Both the position numbers and the translations under genes were made by a program. Positions 37,118 to 45,605 of a stretch of 64,000 nucleotides of DNA are shown piece by piece (position 1 is the first letter of the stretch; each line of letters begins with the position of its first letter). This DNA comes from Hymenobacter cheonanensis (GTDB lineage: Bacteria > Bacteroidota > Bacteroidia > Cytophagales > Hymenobacteraceae), in the NCBI RefSeq assembly GCF_030581075.1, contig NZ_JAUQSW010000008.1, positions 186,001 to 250,000 on the forward strand, written 5' to 3'. The notes under the pieces are model-generated. The model did not search any database. It was not told where the DNA came from and saw nothing but the letters and a program-made list of their open reading frames with translations.

Positions 37118-38461
37118 TTATAGAGCTAATATGCCAACTTCCTCGGCCTCCATCAGCCCAAGGGCATTGACCTGCGTGAGGCGCAGCGGCCGAATTTCGC
37201 CCACCAGCAGCGGGTCGTACTTAGCCGCCACCCGGATGTAATTGGGCGTGTAGCCCTCTACCCGGCCATCGGTCACGTCGTCTTCAAACAGCACTTCGGT
37301 TTCGAAGCCTGCATGCTGCTCGTAGAAGGCGCGCTTTTTCTTTTCCGAGAGGCTGCGCAGCTGCGTGGTGCGCTCGGTGCGCACGCGCTCGGGCACGCGG
37401 CCGGCCAGGGTCGGGGCCAGCGTGTTGGCCCGCTCCGAGTACGGAAACACGTGCAGGTAGCTGATGGGTAACTCGTTGAGGAACTGATAGGTTTCCAGAA
37501 AATCGGCCTCTGTTTCGCCCGGAAAGCCCACTATCACGTCAACCCCGATGCCGGCGTGCGGCATCAGCTCCTTGATGCGGGCCACGCGGTCGGCGTACAG
37601 CGCCCGGCGGTAGCGGCGGCGCATGAGGCCCAGAATCTTATCCGACCCGCTTTGCAGCGGCAGGTGGAAATGGGGCATGAAGCGCCGCGAGGCCGCCACG
37701 GTCTGGATAATCTCGTCGGTGAGCAGGTTGGGCTCGCACGAGCTGATGCGGTAGCGGCGCATACCCTCCACCTTATCCAAGGCCTCAACCAATTGGGTAA
37801 AGTTTTCGCGGCGCTCACGCTCGGGGCCCTGAATACCAAAATCGCCCAGGTTCACGCCCGTGAGCACTACTTCCTGCACACCCTGGCTAGCCAGCTCCTC
37901 CACCCGCGCTACCACCGAGGCCACGCTGCCCGAGCGGCTAGCCCCCCGCGCCAGCGGAATGGTGCAGAACGAGCACGAATAATCGCAGCCATCCTGCACC
38001 TTCAAGAAGGTGCGCGTACGCTCGCCCAGCGACTGCGCCGGGTGAAACTCGTGCGCCTCGCTGATGGGCGAGGCAAACACCCGGCCCGGCCCGGCCGCCG
38101 CGCCCGGCTCCGGCAGTTCCAGCTCGCTCAGAATCTCGGCCAGCCGAAACTTTTCGGCCGCGCCCAGCACGGCGCCCACGCCCGGAATATTGGCAATTTC
38201 CTCGGGCTTGAGCTGCGCGTAGCAGCCCACGATGGCCACGAAGGCATTGGGGTTGTGCTTGCGGGCCTGCTGCACCACGCGCCGGCACTTGCGGTCGGCG
38301 TGGTCGGTAACGGAGCAGGTATTCACGACGTACACGTCGGCGCCCTGCTCAAACTCGACGCGGCGCACGCCGCGCTCCTCAAACTGCCGGCCCAGGGCCG
38401 ACGATTCGGAGAAGTTGAGCTTGCAGCCCAGCGTATAAAAGGCAACGGTTTGGGGAGTCAT
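37118..38461 (-). CDS. mtaB: tRNA t6A37 methylthiotransferase MtaB
   Basis: 447 residues. It is a radical SAM enzyme that adds a methylthio group to t6A at tRNA position 37. The N-terminal MTTase domain holds cysteines in YTLGCKLN, VVNTCSVTDHADRKC and IVGCYAQ. The radical SAM cluster motif is DGCDYSCSFCTIP (CxxxCxxC), and GVDVIVGFPGETEADF follows. The C-terminus ends with a TRAM-like segment. The -7 element TATCTTTG lies 7 bases before the start. Confidence 0.94.
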   Translation of the reverse strand: MTPQTVAFYTLGCKLNFSESSALGRQFEERGVRRVEFEQGADVYVVNTCSVTDHADRKCRRVVQQARKHNPNAFVAIVGCYAQLKPEEIANIPGVGAVLGAAEKFRLAEILSELELPEPGAAAGPGRVFASPISEAHEFHPAQSLGERTRTFLKVQDGCDYSCSFCTIPLARGASRSGSVASVVARVEELASQGVQEVVLTGVNLGDFGIQGPERERRENFTQLVEALDKVEGMRRYRISSCEPNLLTDEIIQTVAASRRFMPHFHLPLQSGSDKILGLMRRRYRRALYADRVARIKELMPHAGIGVDVIVGFPGETEADFLETYQFLNELPISYLHVFPYSERANTLAPTLAGRVPERVRTERTTQLRSLSEKKKRAFYEQHAGFETEVLFEDDVTDGRVEGYTPNYIRVAAKYDPLLVGEIRPLRLTQVNALGLMEAEEVGILAL

Positions 38462-38468
38462 AAGCCCA

Positions 38469-38476
38469 CAAAGATA
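38469..38476 (-). promoter_or_regulatory. -7 promoter element, near-leaderless mtaB
   Basis: TATCTTTG on the minus strand, 7 bases upstream of the ATG. A transcript starting at the usual distance would begin at or near the start codon. Confidence 0.55.
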
Positions 38477-38492
38477 CGGCCGCGCCGGCTGC

Positions 38493-39686
38493 CTACCCCA
38501 GGCCTAGTAGCTCGCGGGCCGCCGCCAGCACCCGCGCCGGCGCCAGCTGGCTCAGGTCGGGGTCGTGGGCGGGCGGGCTGAAATCGCCCTGGGCAAACCG
38601 CACTTCCTGGCTGGGCGGAAACAGGCAGCGGCACGGCGCCCGCAGCAAAGCCGGCGGATAAGGGAAAAACTTGCCGTAGTTCTCGCCCATCAGCAGCACC
38701 AGGCCGGGCGTGCCGGCTTGGGCCGCCAGGTGGGCCGCCACCGTGTCATTACTTATAAGCAGGCTAGCCCCCGCTACCAGCGCGGCCAGGCCCGGCAAGT
38801 CGGTTTGCCCGCAGCGGTTGAGGAGCGGCACCGCCGCCCCGGCTGCCTGCTCAATTTGGCGGGCCAAGGTAGCATCGGCCGGGCTGCCGGCCAGCACCAA
38901 CTGGTAGTGCCCACTCACCTCTTTGTGCAGCGCCTGGGCTAGCTGCGCAAAGTGCCCGGTGGGCCAGCGCTTCTGCTTGGCGCTGGCGCCGGGGAAGAGC
39001 ACTATATAAGGAGTAGCAGGCGCGGCGGCAGTCGTTAGGGCCGCTGGCAGGGCTAGCGGGGCAGCCTCCGCAGGCAAAAGCCCAGCCGCCGACCCTAGCC
39101 AGTTTTCAAAAAACTCCCGGTTGCGGTCATATTCAAACAGCACGGCTCGGGTGCTGGGCAGCAGCCGGGTGTAGCCTGCGTCGAGGAGTTCAAACCACGG
39201 CCCGGTGCGGTGCTCGCCCTGGCTGGCCACTCGCACGGGCGCTTTCATAAAGCGGATGAAGTTTTCCACCGCCGCCTCGCGCACGTGTAGGGGATAAATG
39301 ACCTCGCCAAAGCCCCGGCTGCCGACCTGGCGCAGAATATCGGCCCGGTAAGCCAGGTCCATCATAAAGCGGCCGGCCTGAAACGGAATGACTTCTGCGA
39401 ATAAATCGCCGTCCCAAGTGCTGGCTAGGGGAGCCCATAGCTCATTGGCCAGTAAGGTCAGGCGCTGGCCCCGGCGTTGCACCTCGGCGCTCAGGCGGCG
39501 CAGCCAGGGCCGGTACAGCAGGTAGTCGCCGATGGAGTCGTTGCGCACCACCAGCACCCGCCGGGCATCGGGCGCGGCCTGGGTGGCCAGCGCCGCCGCA
39601 TCGGTGCGGCTCAGGGCCAGCACCTGGCGCTGCTGCCGGCGCTGGCGGCGAAACTGGCGAAAGCGGGCAAGCAAGGAGGCTAGCAT
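38493..39686 (-). CDS. Glycosyltransferase family 9 (heptosyltransferase-like)
   Basis: 397 residues. RRVLVVRNDSIGDYLLYRPWL near residue 43 and the GT-B C-terminal half with VLFPGASAKQKRWPTGHFAQL (nucleotide-sugar site), then LISNDTVAAHLAAQAGTPGLVL, are GT9 signatures. GT9 enzymes add heptose or related sugars in LPS core or surface glycans. The Arg/Gln-rich N-terminal helix (residues 8-25) is basic. No glycan cluster surrounds it. Confidence 0.9.
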   Translation of the reverse strand: MLASLLARFRQFRRQRRQQRQVLALSRTDAAALATQAAPDARRVLVVRNDSIGDYLLYRPWLRRLSAEVQRRGQRLTLLANELWAPLASTWDGDLFAEVIPFQAGRFMMDLAYRADILRQVGSRGFGEVIYPLHVREAAVENFIRFMKAPVRVASQGEHRTGPWFELLDAGYTRLLPSTRAVLFEYDRNREFFENWLGSAAGLLPAEAAPLALPAALTTAAAPATPYIVLFPGASAKQKRWPTGHFAQLAQALHKEVSGHYQLVLAGSPADATLARQIEQAAGAAVPLLNRCGQTDLPGLAALVAGASLLISNDTVAAHLAAQAGTPGLVLLMGENYGKFFPYPPALLRAPCRCLFPPSQEVRFAQGDFSPPAHDPDLSQLAPARVLAAARELLGLG

Positions 39687-39690
39687 GCCG

Positions 39691-39698
39691 CAAAGCTA
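39691..39698 (-). promoter_or_regulatory. -7 promoter element, GT9 gene
   Basis: TAGCTTTG on the minus strand, only 4 bases before the ATG at 39684-39686; it fits TAnnTTTG. Confidence 0.5.
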
Positions 39699-39950
39699 CT
39701 GGTCAGGGCCTGCTGGCCCCTGCCAGCCGGGCCGGTGGGATTGGAGCATAGTACTGAGATTGAAAATTTAATCCGGGTGGGTCATTACGTCGCTATCTTG
39801 GGCGGCGGCCGCGCCGGGGTAGGATAGAAGCTACGCGCTGAGTACGTTAGAAACGTTTTTGGTCGGCAAACTAAAAAAGCTTGGTTGGTTGATACAACCC
39901 CTTGACCGACTATTTTAGGCTGTTTGCCTAGGAAATGCGTCAAATAGAGG

Positions 39951-40024
39951 GGGTATCTACGAAAAATTAGCAGCGCTTTCGTATTTTTGCCATGAAATCA
40001 GATACCCACCAATCATTTCATGGC
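39951..40024 (+). promoter_or_regulatory. glnN control region with two nested inverted repeats
   Basis: The -7 element TATTTTTG is at 39982-39989. GGGTATCT (39951-39958) and AGATACCC (40000-40007) form one inverted repeat around it. GCCATGAAAT (39989-39998) and ATTTCATGGC (40015-40024) form a second, whose right arm contains the glnN start codon. The rest of the 333-base gap before glnN shows only a small GGTTG/CAACC palindrome at 39887-39899. Confidence 0.5.
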
Positions 40025-42209
40025 CATTCTCCGCTTTAAAGCTCTTGAACTAGTTGACCAGCGCCAGGCGCTGACGGTAAAGCCAGTGGCCCACCGCCGT
40101 TCCGACTCGTTTGGGCAAAACGTGTTCAACCTGGAAGCAATGCGGGCCAACATGCCCGGCGAATACTTTAAGAAGCTGCAGGGAGCTATCAAGCACAGCA
40201 CGCCGGTCGAGCGTAATGTGGCTGATGCCGTTGCTTCGGCCATGAAAACCTGGGCCATGGCCAAGGGTGCCACGCACTACACGCACTGGTTTCAGCCCCT
40301 CACCGGCGCCACCGCCGAAAAGCACGACTCGTTCTTCGACCTGAACTCGGACGGCCGGCCGATTGAGAATTTTAAAGGCTCGGCGCTGGTGCAGCAGGAG
40401 CCCGATGCCTCGTCGTTCCCCAACGGCGGCATCCGCAACACCTTCGAGGCCCGCGGCTACACCGCCTGGGACCCCACCTCGCCCGCTTTCATCATCGAAA
40501 CGGTAGGCGCCAAAACGCTGTGCATTCCCACCATTTTTGTGGCCTACACCGGCGAAGCGCTCGATTACAAAGCTCCGTTGCTGAAATCGCTGGCCGTGCT
40601 CGAAAAGGCCGCCGTCGATGTGTGCCAGTATTTCGATAAAGACGTGCAGCGCGTGAACACCACGCTGGGCATCGAGCAGGAATATTTTCTGGTTGACAAG
40701 GCGCTTTACGACGCCCGCCCCGACCTCGTGATGACCGGCCGCACGCTCTTCGGCCACGCGCCGGCCAAGGGCCAGCAGCTCGAAGACCACTACTTCGGCT
40801 CGATTCCGCCCCGCGTGCACGCCTTCATGTTTGAGTTTGAGGAGGAAGCCAACGCGCTGGGCATTCCGTTGCGCACCCGTCACAACGAGGTGGCGCCCAA
40901 CCAGTACGAGTGCGCTCCTACTTTTGAGGATGCCAACCTGGCCATCGACCACAACCAGCTGCTGATGGATGTGATGGACCGCGTGGCCCTCAAGCACAAC
41001 TTCAAAGTGCTGCTGCACGAGAAGCCCTACGCCGGCGTCAACGGCTCGGGTAAGCATAATAACTGGGCAATGAGCACCGACACCGGCGTGAACCTGCTAG
41101 CCCCCGGCCGCCGCCCCAAAGAGAACCTGCAATTCCTGGCCTTCTTCATCACCACGGTGAAGGCCGTGCACCGCTACGGCGACCTGCTGCGCGCCAGCAT
41201 CGCCTCGGCTAGCAACGACCACCGCCTGGGTGCCAACGAAGCGCCGCCCGCTATCATGTCGGTGTTCCTGGGCTCGATGCTCGACGGCGTGCTCGACGAG
41301 TTGGAGCGCACCGCCAAGCTGCCGCTCGACAAGGGCGACAACATCTACCTCAAGCTGGGTATCGATAAGATTCCGGCCATCCTGCTCGACAATACCGACC
41401 GCAACCGCACCTCGCCGTTTGCCTTCACCGGCAACAAGTTTGAGCTGCGCGCCGTGGGCTCCAGCGCCAACTGCTCGTCGGCCATGACCACGCTCAACGC
41501 CATCGTGGCCGACCAGCTTATCGACTTCAAAACCGAAGTTGACGAGCTGATTGCCCAGGGCAAGAAGAAGGAAGTGGCCATCGTAGACGTGCTGCGCAGC
41601 TACGTTATCTCGTCGAAAGACATTCGCTTCGAAGGCAACGGCTACTCGGACGAGTGGAAGGAGGAGGCCGCCCGCCGGGGCCTGGCCAACGTGCCCACCA
41701 CCCCGCTAGCCCTCGATGCCATGACCCGCGACGACGCGGCCGAGCTGTTTGCCCGCCACGGCATTTTGTCGCACACCGAGCTGCACGCCCGCCACGAAAT
41801 CCTGCTGGAAGACTACACCAAGAAAATCCAGATTGAGAGCCGCGTGCTCGGCGACCTGGCCGTTAACCACGTGATTCCGACGGCGCTAGCCTACCAAAAC
41901 AAGCTGGTGCAGAACGTGCGCGGCCTGCGCGACCTCGGCCTCGACGATGAGAACAGCCAGGTAACGGTGGAGATGATTAAATCCATCTCGCGCTACGTGT
42001 CGACCATTAAAACAACGGTTGATGCCATGACCGAAGCCCGCAAGGTGGCCAACAAGATTGAAGATGCCCGCGAGCGTGCCATTGCGTACTGCGACACGGT
42101 GAAGGAAAAATTCGCGGCCATTCGCCGCGCGGCCGACAAGCTCGAACTGCTTGTGGCTGATGAGGACTGGCCCCTGGTAAAGTACCGTGAACTTTTGTTC
42201 CGGCACTAG
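40020..42209 (+). CDS. glnN: Glutamine synthetase type III
   Basis: 729 residues, the typical GSIII length. The enzyme makes glutamine from glutamate and ammonia with ATP as a cytoplasmic multimer. GSIII signatures seen include GIEQEYFLVD near residue 220, FEFEEEANALGIPLRTRHNEVAPNQYE, LHEKPYAGVNGSGKHNNW and NRTSPFAFTGNKFE. The start at ATG 40020 lies within the second inverted repeat, so translation or transcription may be controlled there. This is the common glutamine synthetase in Bacteroidota. Confidence 0.97.
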   Translation: MAILRFKALELVDQRQALTVKPVAHRRSDSFGQNVFNLEAMRANMPGEYFKKLQGAIKHSTPVERNVADAVASAMKTWAMAKGATHYTHWFQPLTGATAEKHDSFFDLNSDGRPIENFKGSALVQQEPDASSFPNGGIRNTFEARGYTAWDPTSPAFIIETVGAKTLCIPTIFVAYTGEALDYKAPLLKSLAVLEKAAVDVCQYFDKDVQRVNTTLGIEQEYFLVDKALYDARPDLVMTGRTLFGHAPAKGQQLEDHYFGSIPPRVHAFMFEFEEEANALGIPLRTRHNEVAPNQYECAPTFEDANLAIDHNQLLMDVMDRVALKHNFKVLLHEKPYAGVNGSGKHNNWAMSTDTGVNLLAPGRRPKENLQFLAFFITTVKAVHRYGDLLRASIASASNDHRLGANEAPPAIMSVFLGSMLDGVLDELERTAKLPLDKGDNIYLKLGIDKIPAILLDNTDRNRTSPFAFTGNKFELRAVGSSANCSSAMTTLNAIVADQLIDFKTEVDELIAQGKKKEVAIVDVLRSYVISSKDIRFEGNGYSDEWKEEAARRGLANVPTTPLALDAMTRDDAAELFARHGILSHTELHARHEILLEDYTKKIQIESRVLGDLAVNHVIPTALAYQNKLVQNVRGLRDLGLDDENSQVTVEMIKSISRYVSTIKTTVDAMTEARKVANKIEDARERAIAYCDTVKEKFAAIRRAADKLELLVADEDWPLVKYRELLFRH

Positions 42210-42557
42210 CCCCTGGGTTGGAGCCACGGACCAGCGCTGGGTGGGAATTCTCGCTGCGTCCGGGTTTGGAAAGGGTCGTGCCGGGTGGCGCGGCCTTTTT
42301 TTGTGCCTATACTTTTCTGAATGGGCTTATCGGCCTTCTTAACAGTGCCAGGGCGGTTTTGCTCCGGCCAGCTCCGACTAGCTCAGAAGTCAATCTGCTC
42401 TTAAAATCTGCCACCCTTTTGGAGAGGAAGCGCTGGCCGGGCTGGCGGTGTGCATCGGTTAGCACTGCGGTAGTCACTTGCGTGGCTACCAGGATTAGAT
42501 TGACAGGCGCTACTGGAAAAGTGAAAATAAAAATTCATATCACAACAATTATGCAGC

Positions 42558-42579
42558 TGCCCAAAATTACTTTTGGGCA
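42558..42579. promoter_or_regulatory. Palindrome with -7 element upstream of the broken exported-protein gene
   Basis: TGCCCAAAA (42558-42566) and TTTTGGGCA (42571-42579) pair perfectly, and TACTTTTG at 42568-42575 inside fits the -7 consensus. The remainder of the 400-base gap after glnN (42210-42557) shows a weak GC hairpin followed by T7 near 42295 and nothing else convincing. Confidence 0.4.
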
Positions 42580-42930
42580 CCAGCTAACAGCTGCATCGTT
42601 CTCTTACTCAATGCCTATGAAACAAGTTTTACTTTTTTTGGGCCCACTGATGCTTCTAGGGCGCCCTTGCCGGGCACAGGATTTATGCAATGTCGGCACG
42701 CTCGTTGCCGTGTAGCCTGGCGCCACCCTCTGCGTGGGCACGGGCGGTTTCAGCAACCAGGCGGGCGGCGCCCTCACCAATGCCGGTACCCTCGACCTGA
42801 GCACCGGGGCGCTGGAAGCTAGTGGGGATTTGGCCAACTCGGGCAGCCTGGCGCCCGGCACCAGCCCGGTTACTTTCAGCGGCCTGGCCGACCAAGTACT
42901 AACGCCGGGGGAGCGGCTCTTTACCAGGTA

Positions 42931-43708
42931 CCAGGAAGTGTTAGCAGTCACGCAACCAAAGGACAGTCGCCGCCAAGTGAACCAAGGCCAAAAAATGCGC
43001 GGCGAGTTTGTCATTGCGCGTGACCACGCGCCGAAACTGCTTTAACCGGCTGAAAAGCCGCTCGACGGGGTGGGGCTGTGCGTAGCGGGCCGTATCATAG
43101 GCCCGCGGGAGACGGCGCTTGCGCCGGGGCGGAATCACGGCGCAGCTACCACGGGCGGCCAGCGCGGCCACGAGCGGGTCGGAAGCGTACCCCCGGTCAG
43201 CCACCCCGTAGGCCGGGGCCAGGCCATCGAGCAGGGGCAAGGCCTGCGGCGCATCGTGGCGCGGCCCCGCGCTCAGGCCACAACGCCCCAGCCGTCCGCG
43301 CGCCGCGGCGGCCACGGGCAGCTTGCTGGTCAAGCCGCGGCGGCGGCGCCCCAGGGCTCGCGCCCCGCTCGCGTGCTGGTACGCCCGTACGGTAGGCGAA
43401 TTGACGAGCAGCGTGTGCGCGGCCTGGTCTTGCTGCGCAGCCGCCAGCACCCAGGCCCACACGCCGGACGCGGCCCAGTGCTGGAAGCGGGGGTACGTGG
43501 TGGGCTAGTCGCCCCACTCAGCCGGCAAGGCCCGCCACCGGCAGCCGGTGCGAGCCAGCCCAAGCACGGCCCCTACAAAGCGGCGGTTGTCCTGGCCGCG
43601 GCCCCCGCTCGTGCCCGCCCGACCTGGCCGGCGCGATGCGCGCCCACTGCAAGGCTGTCAGCAGATAAGCCATGCCTCAAGTTAGCAACCACTATGAACA
43701 CCTCCTGG
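42931..43708 (-). mobile_element. Decayed IS5-family element, TA target duplication
   Basis: 778 bases with imperfect terminal inverted repeats (CCAGGAAGTGTTAGCAGT at 42931-42948; the other end 43691-43708), flanked by TA at 42929-42930 and 43709-43710. The ends closely match those of the element at 61201-61977. TA duplication and the two-frame transposase fit the IS427-like part of the IS5 family. Confidence 0.8.
42941..43673 (-). pseudogene. IS5-family transposase, dead
   Basis: From ATG 43671-43673 (MAYLLTALQWARIAP) the frame breaks soon. The conserved parts continue in other frames with an in-frame stop (GD*PTTYPRFQ) before an intact-looking C-terminal half, ending HPVERLFSRLKQFRRVVTR. 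The first catalytic Asp is replaced: LLVNSPTVRAYQ here against LLVDSTTVRAHQ in the other copy. Confidence 0.8.
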
Positions 43709-43815
43709 TATGTTGGGGCAACACTTCCCAAGTATACTGCGGATGCCTAATTGCTGCTGATGGGTAAGGGGGCTGCGGCTAGGTTTAGCGCTGTTGCCGT
43801 TTCTTCGTGCTCACT

Positions 43816-45369
43816 ATGGCACATGTATTAGTTTCGTGGCTGGCTTACGGCCATGACTTTATTCGGGGGGAAAACAACGCCTTTGTGGGCGTGGACGAAA
43901 CTGGTCCCACGGTGCAGTTTCATCGGCATTTCTACGCGGTTGGCGAGTACGATGAACACATTATTCTGTATGCCGAAGCACGCCAGGAGAACCTCGCGGA
44001 GCGGCTGCTGGCTGACTTATTGCGTCGGCATCCTGGCCGGGTAATACAAATAGAACTGCTGCCGGTGCGGGATATCATCAGTCTGCGCGAAGTAAAAGAC
44101 AAGGTCGAAACGTGGCTGCTGCAACGCCCTGGCGACGAGTTGACGCTATACTTTTCGCCCGGTACCAGTGTGATGCAGCTGGCCTGGTACATTGCTCACA
44201 CTACCCTAGGGCTGCACACCCACCTGGTGCAGACGCGGGCCGCCCGCTTTGGCCCCGGCGGCCAGCCCGAGCTGCTACAACTGGAGGTAGCACAGTCGGT
44301 TGCCCCGGTTTCAGCCATCATTCGGGAGCAGCAAGTGGCCACGCGCACGGCCAGCGAAGCACCAGGGGCTACCCTGCGGGCGGCCCGCCGCGTAAAGGGC
44401 CACCCGGCCCTGCTGCCTAGTGCAGAGCCGGTTGCTGTGCCCGCTTTCTTGGCGCTGCCGGTGCTAGCCAGCGTATACCGTCGGGCGGGGCAGGTGGCGC
44501 AGACCGATAAGGTGACGGTGCTGATACGCGGGGAGAGTGGCACTGGTAAAGAGCATCTGGCTCGCACTGTGCACGAGCAGTCAGCACGGGCCGGACAGCT
44601 TTTTTTGGCCCTCAACTGCGCCGCGCTTACCGAGTCGACGCTGGAGAGCCGGTTGTTTGGCCACCAAAAAGGAGCATTCACGGGGGCTACGGAAGATGCC
44701 AAGGGCTTATTCGAACTCGCTGATGGCGGAACCGTGCTGCTCGATGAAATCGGGGATATCAGTCCGGCTACGCAATTGGCGCTGCTACGGGTGTTGCAGG
44801 AAGGCGAGATTCAGCCAGTGGGCGGCCAGCCCCGGCGCGTAGATGTGCGCGTAGTGGCTGCTACGCACACCAATCTGGAGGAGCGCTGCCAGCAAGGCCG
44901 CTTCCGTTGGGATTTGTACTACCGCCTGGCCGTGGCCGAGTTGGAGCTACCTACTTTGCGCGACTACCCCTTGGCCGAACGGGAGCATCTGCTCGGTTTC
45001 TTGGTAGCGGCCAAGCAGCGGAGCCTGCGCCGCCCGGCCCCACTGGTCTTAGCCCCCGAAACCCGGCAGCGACTACTGGCCTATCCTTTTCCGGGCAATG
45101 TGCGCGAGCTGGAAAACCTGGTGGAAACGCTCTACGTGTTTGCCGAGCCGGGCCAGCCAGTACCGCCTACCGAGCTGCCCCGCCGGCTGCTACCTAGTGG
45201 GATAGGGGAGGAGTTTGCCTTGGGTACGCTGGAAGCCGCCACGGCCGCCTATGTGGCACGGGCCGTGGCCCGCTGCGGCGGCGTGAAGCGTCAGGCTGCC
45301 CGGCTGCTCGACGTAGACGAGCGCGTAGTGGCTAAATACCTGCGGCAACATCGGCAGGCGACTGGATAA
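43816..45369 (+). CDS. Sigma-54-dependent activator with CARF/RtcR-like N-terminal domain
   Basis: 517 residues from ATG 43816 ([15 protein letters not shown]). Residues 1-165 look like a CARF-type Rossmann domain: HIILYAEA strand, then [20 protein letters not shown] near 115, the position where CARF domains bind nucleotide ligands. Residues 205-430 are the AAA+ activator: Walker [14 protein letters not shown], the sigma-54-contacting KGAFTGAT, Walker [12 protein letters not shown]. The end has an HTH ([21 protein letters not shown]). RtcR, which controls RNA repair genes, has the same architecture. The ligand here is unknown. It reads toward a -24/-12 promoter-like site and the helicase-nuclease gene. 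Confidence 0.85.
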   Translation: MAHVLVSWLAYGHDFIRGENNAFVGVDETGPTVQFHRHFYAVGEYDEHIILYAEARQENLAERLLADLLRRHPGRVIQIELLPVRDIISLREVKDKVETWLLQRPGDELTLYFSPGTSVMQLAWYIAHTTLGLHTHLVQTRAARFGPGGQPELLQLEVAQSVAPVSAIIREQQVATRTASEAPGATLRAARRVKGHPALLPSAEPVAVPAFLALPVLASVYRRAGQVAQTDKVTVLIRGESGTGKEHLARTVHEQSARAGQLFLALNCAALTESTLESRLFGHQKGAFTGATEDAKGLFELADGGTVLLDEIGDISPATQLALLRVLQEGEIQPVGGQPRRVDVRVVAATHTNLEERCQQGRFRWDLYYRLAVAELELPTLRDYPLAEREHLLGFLVAAKQRSLRRPAPLVLAPETRQRLLAYPFPGNVRELENLVETLYVFAEPGQPVPPTELPRRLLPSGIGEEFALGTLEAATAAYVARAVARCGGVKRQAARLLDVDERVVAKYLRQHRQATG

Positions 45370-45428
45370 GGCCATTGGTATACAGTCGGGCATACTGCTC
45401 CTAAAACGGCTTACTTAAGTTGCCGGTG

Positions 45429-45460
45429 TTGCATTTTATGCAATGCACGGCATAAAATGC
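45429..45460. promoter_or_regulatory. Putative enhancer (UAS) for the sigma-54 activator
   Basis: GCATTTTATGC (45431-45441) and GCATAAAATGC (45450-45460) form an 11-bp perfect inverted repeat; TTGCATTTTATGCAA (45429-45443) is itself a palindrome. It lies about 85-115 bases before the predicted transcription start, the usual distance for activator binding sites of sigma-54 promoters. Confidence 0.55.
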
Positions 45461-45517
45461 AGAAGGTGAGACTGTGCGTAAGATGCTAAGCTATTGATAG
45501 ACAAGGAGAGGTAATGT

Positions 45518-45532
45518 TGGCAAAGAGTTGGC
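45518..45532 (+). promoter_or_regulatory. Putative sigma-54 promoter (-24/-12)
   Basis: TGGCAAAGAGTTGGC has GG and GC exactly 12 bases apart and differs from the TGGCAC-N5-TTGC consensus at two positions. It lies 74 bases before the ATG of the helicase-nuclease gene and about 150 bases after the activator gene. Confidence 0.55.
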
Positions 45533-45605
45533 CTACAAGTGAGTGCCGTCTGGTTGCTGGAATAGTCTCTGGTAACGGCAGCGCTCACCACCTAGTTAGT
45601 TTTTC

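Larger units (their letters stand above)
42611..43750 (+). pseudogene. Small exported protein gene, stopped by TAG and split by an IS
   Basis: From ATG 42611 a signal peptide (MPMKQVLLFLGPLMLLG...CRAQ) leads to TAG at 42713-42715. The same frame then continues as CVGTGGFSNQAGGALTNAGTLDL and further, a Gly/Thr/Asn-rich repeat region typical of surface adhesins, until an IS enters at 42931. Removing the IS and one TA copy joins ...ERLFTRY to VGATLPKYTADA and a TAA at 43748, so the gene can be rebuilt. It is now inactive. Confidence 0.65.

Noticed and set aside
42218-42610. ORF extension upstream of the small exported protein (165 residues in total)
   Set aside because: The upstream part has no signal or conserved pattern; the signal peptide begins at 42611.
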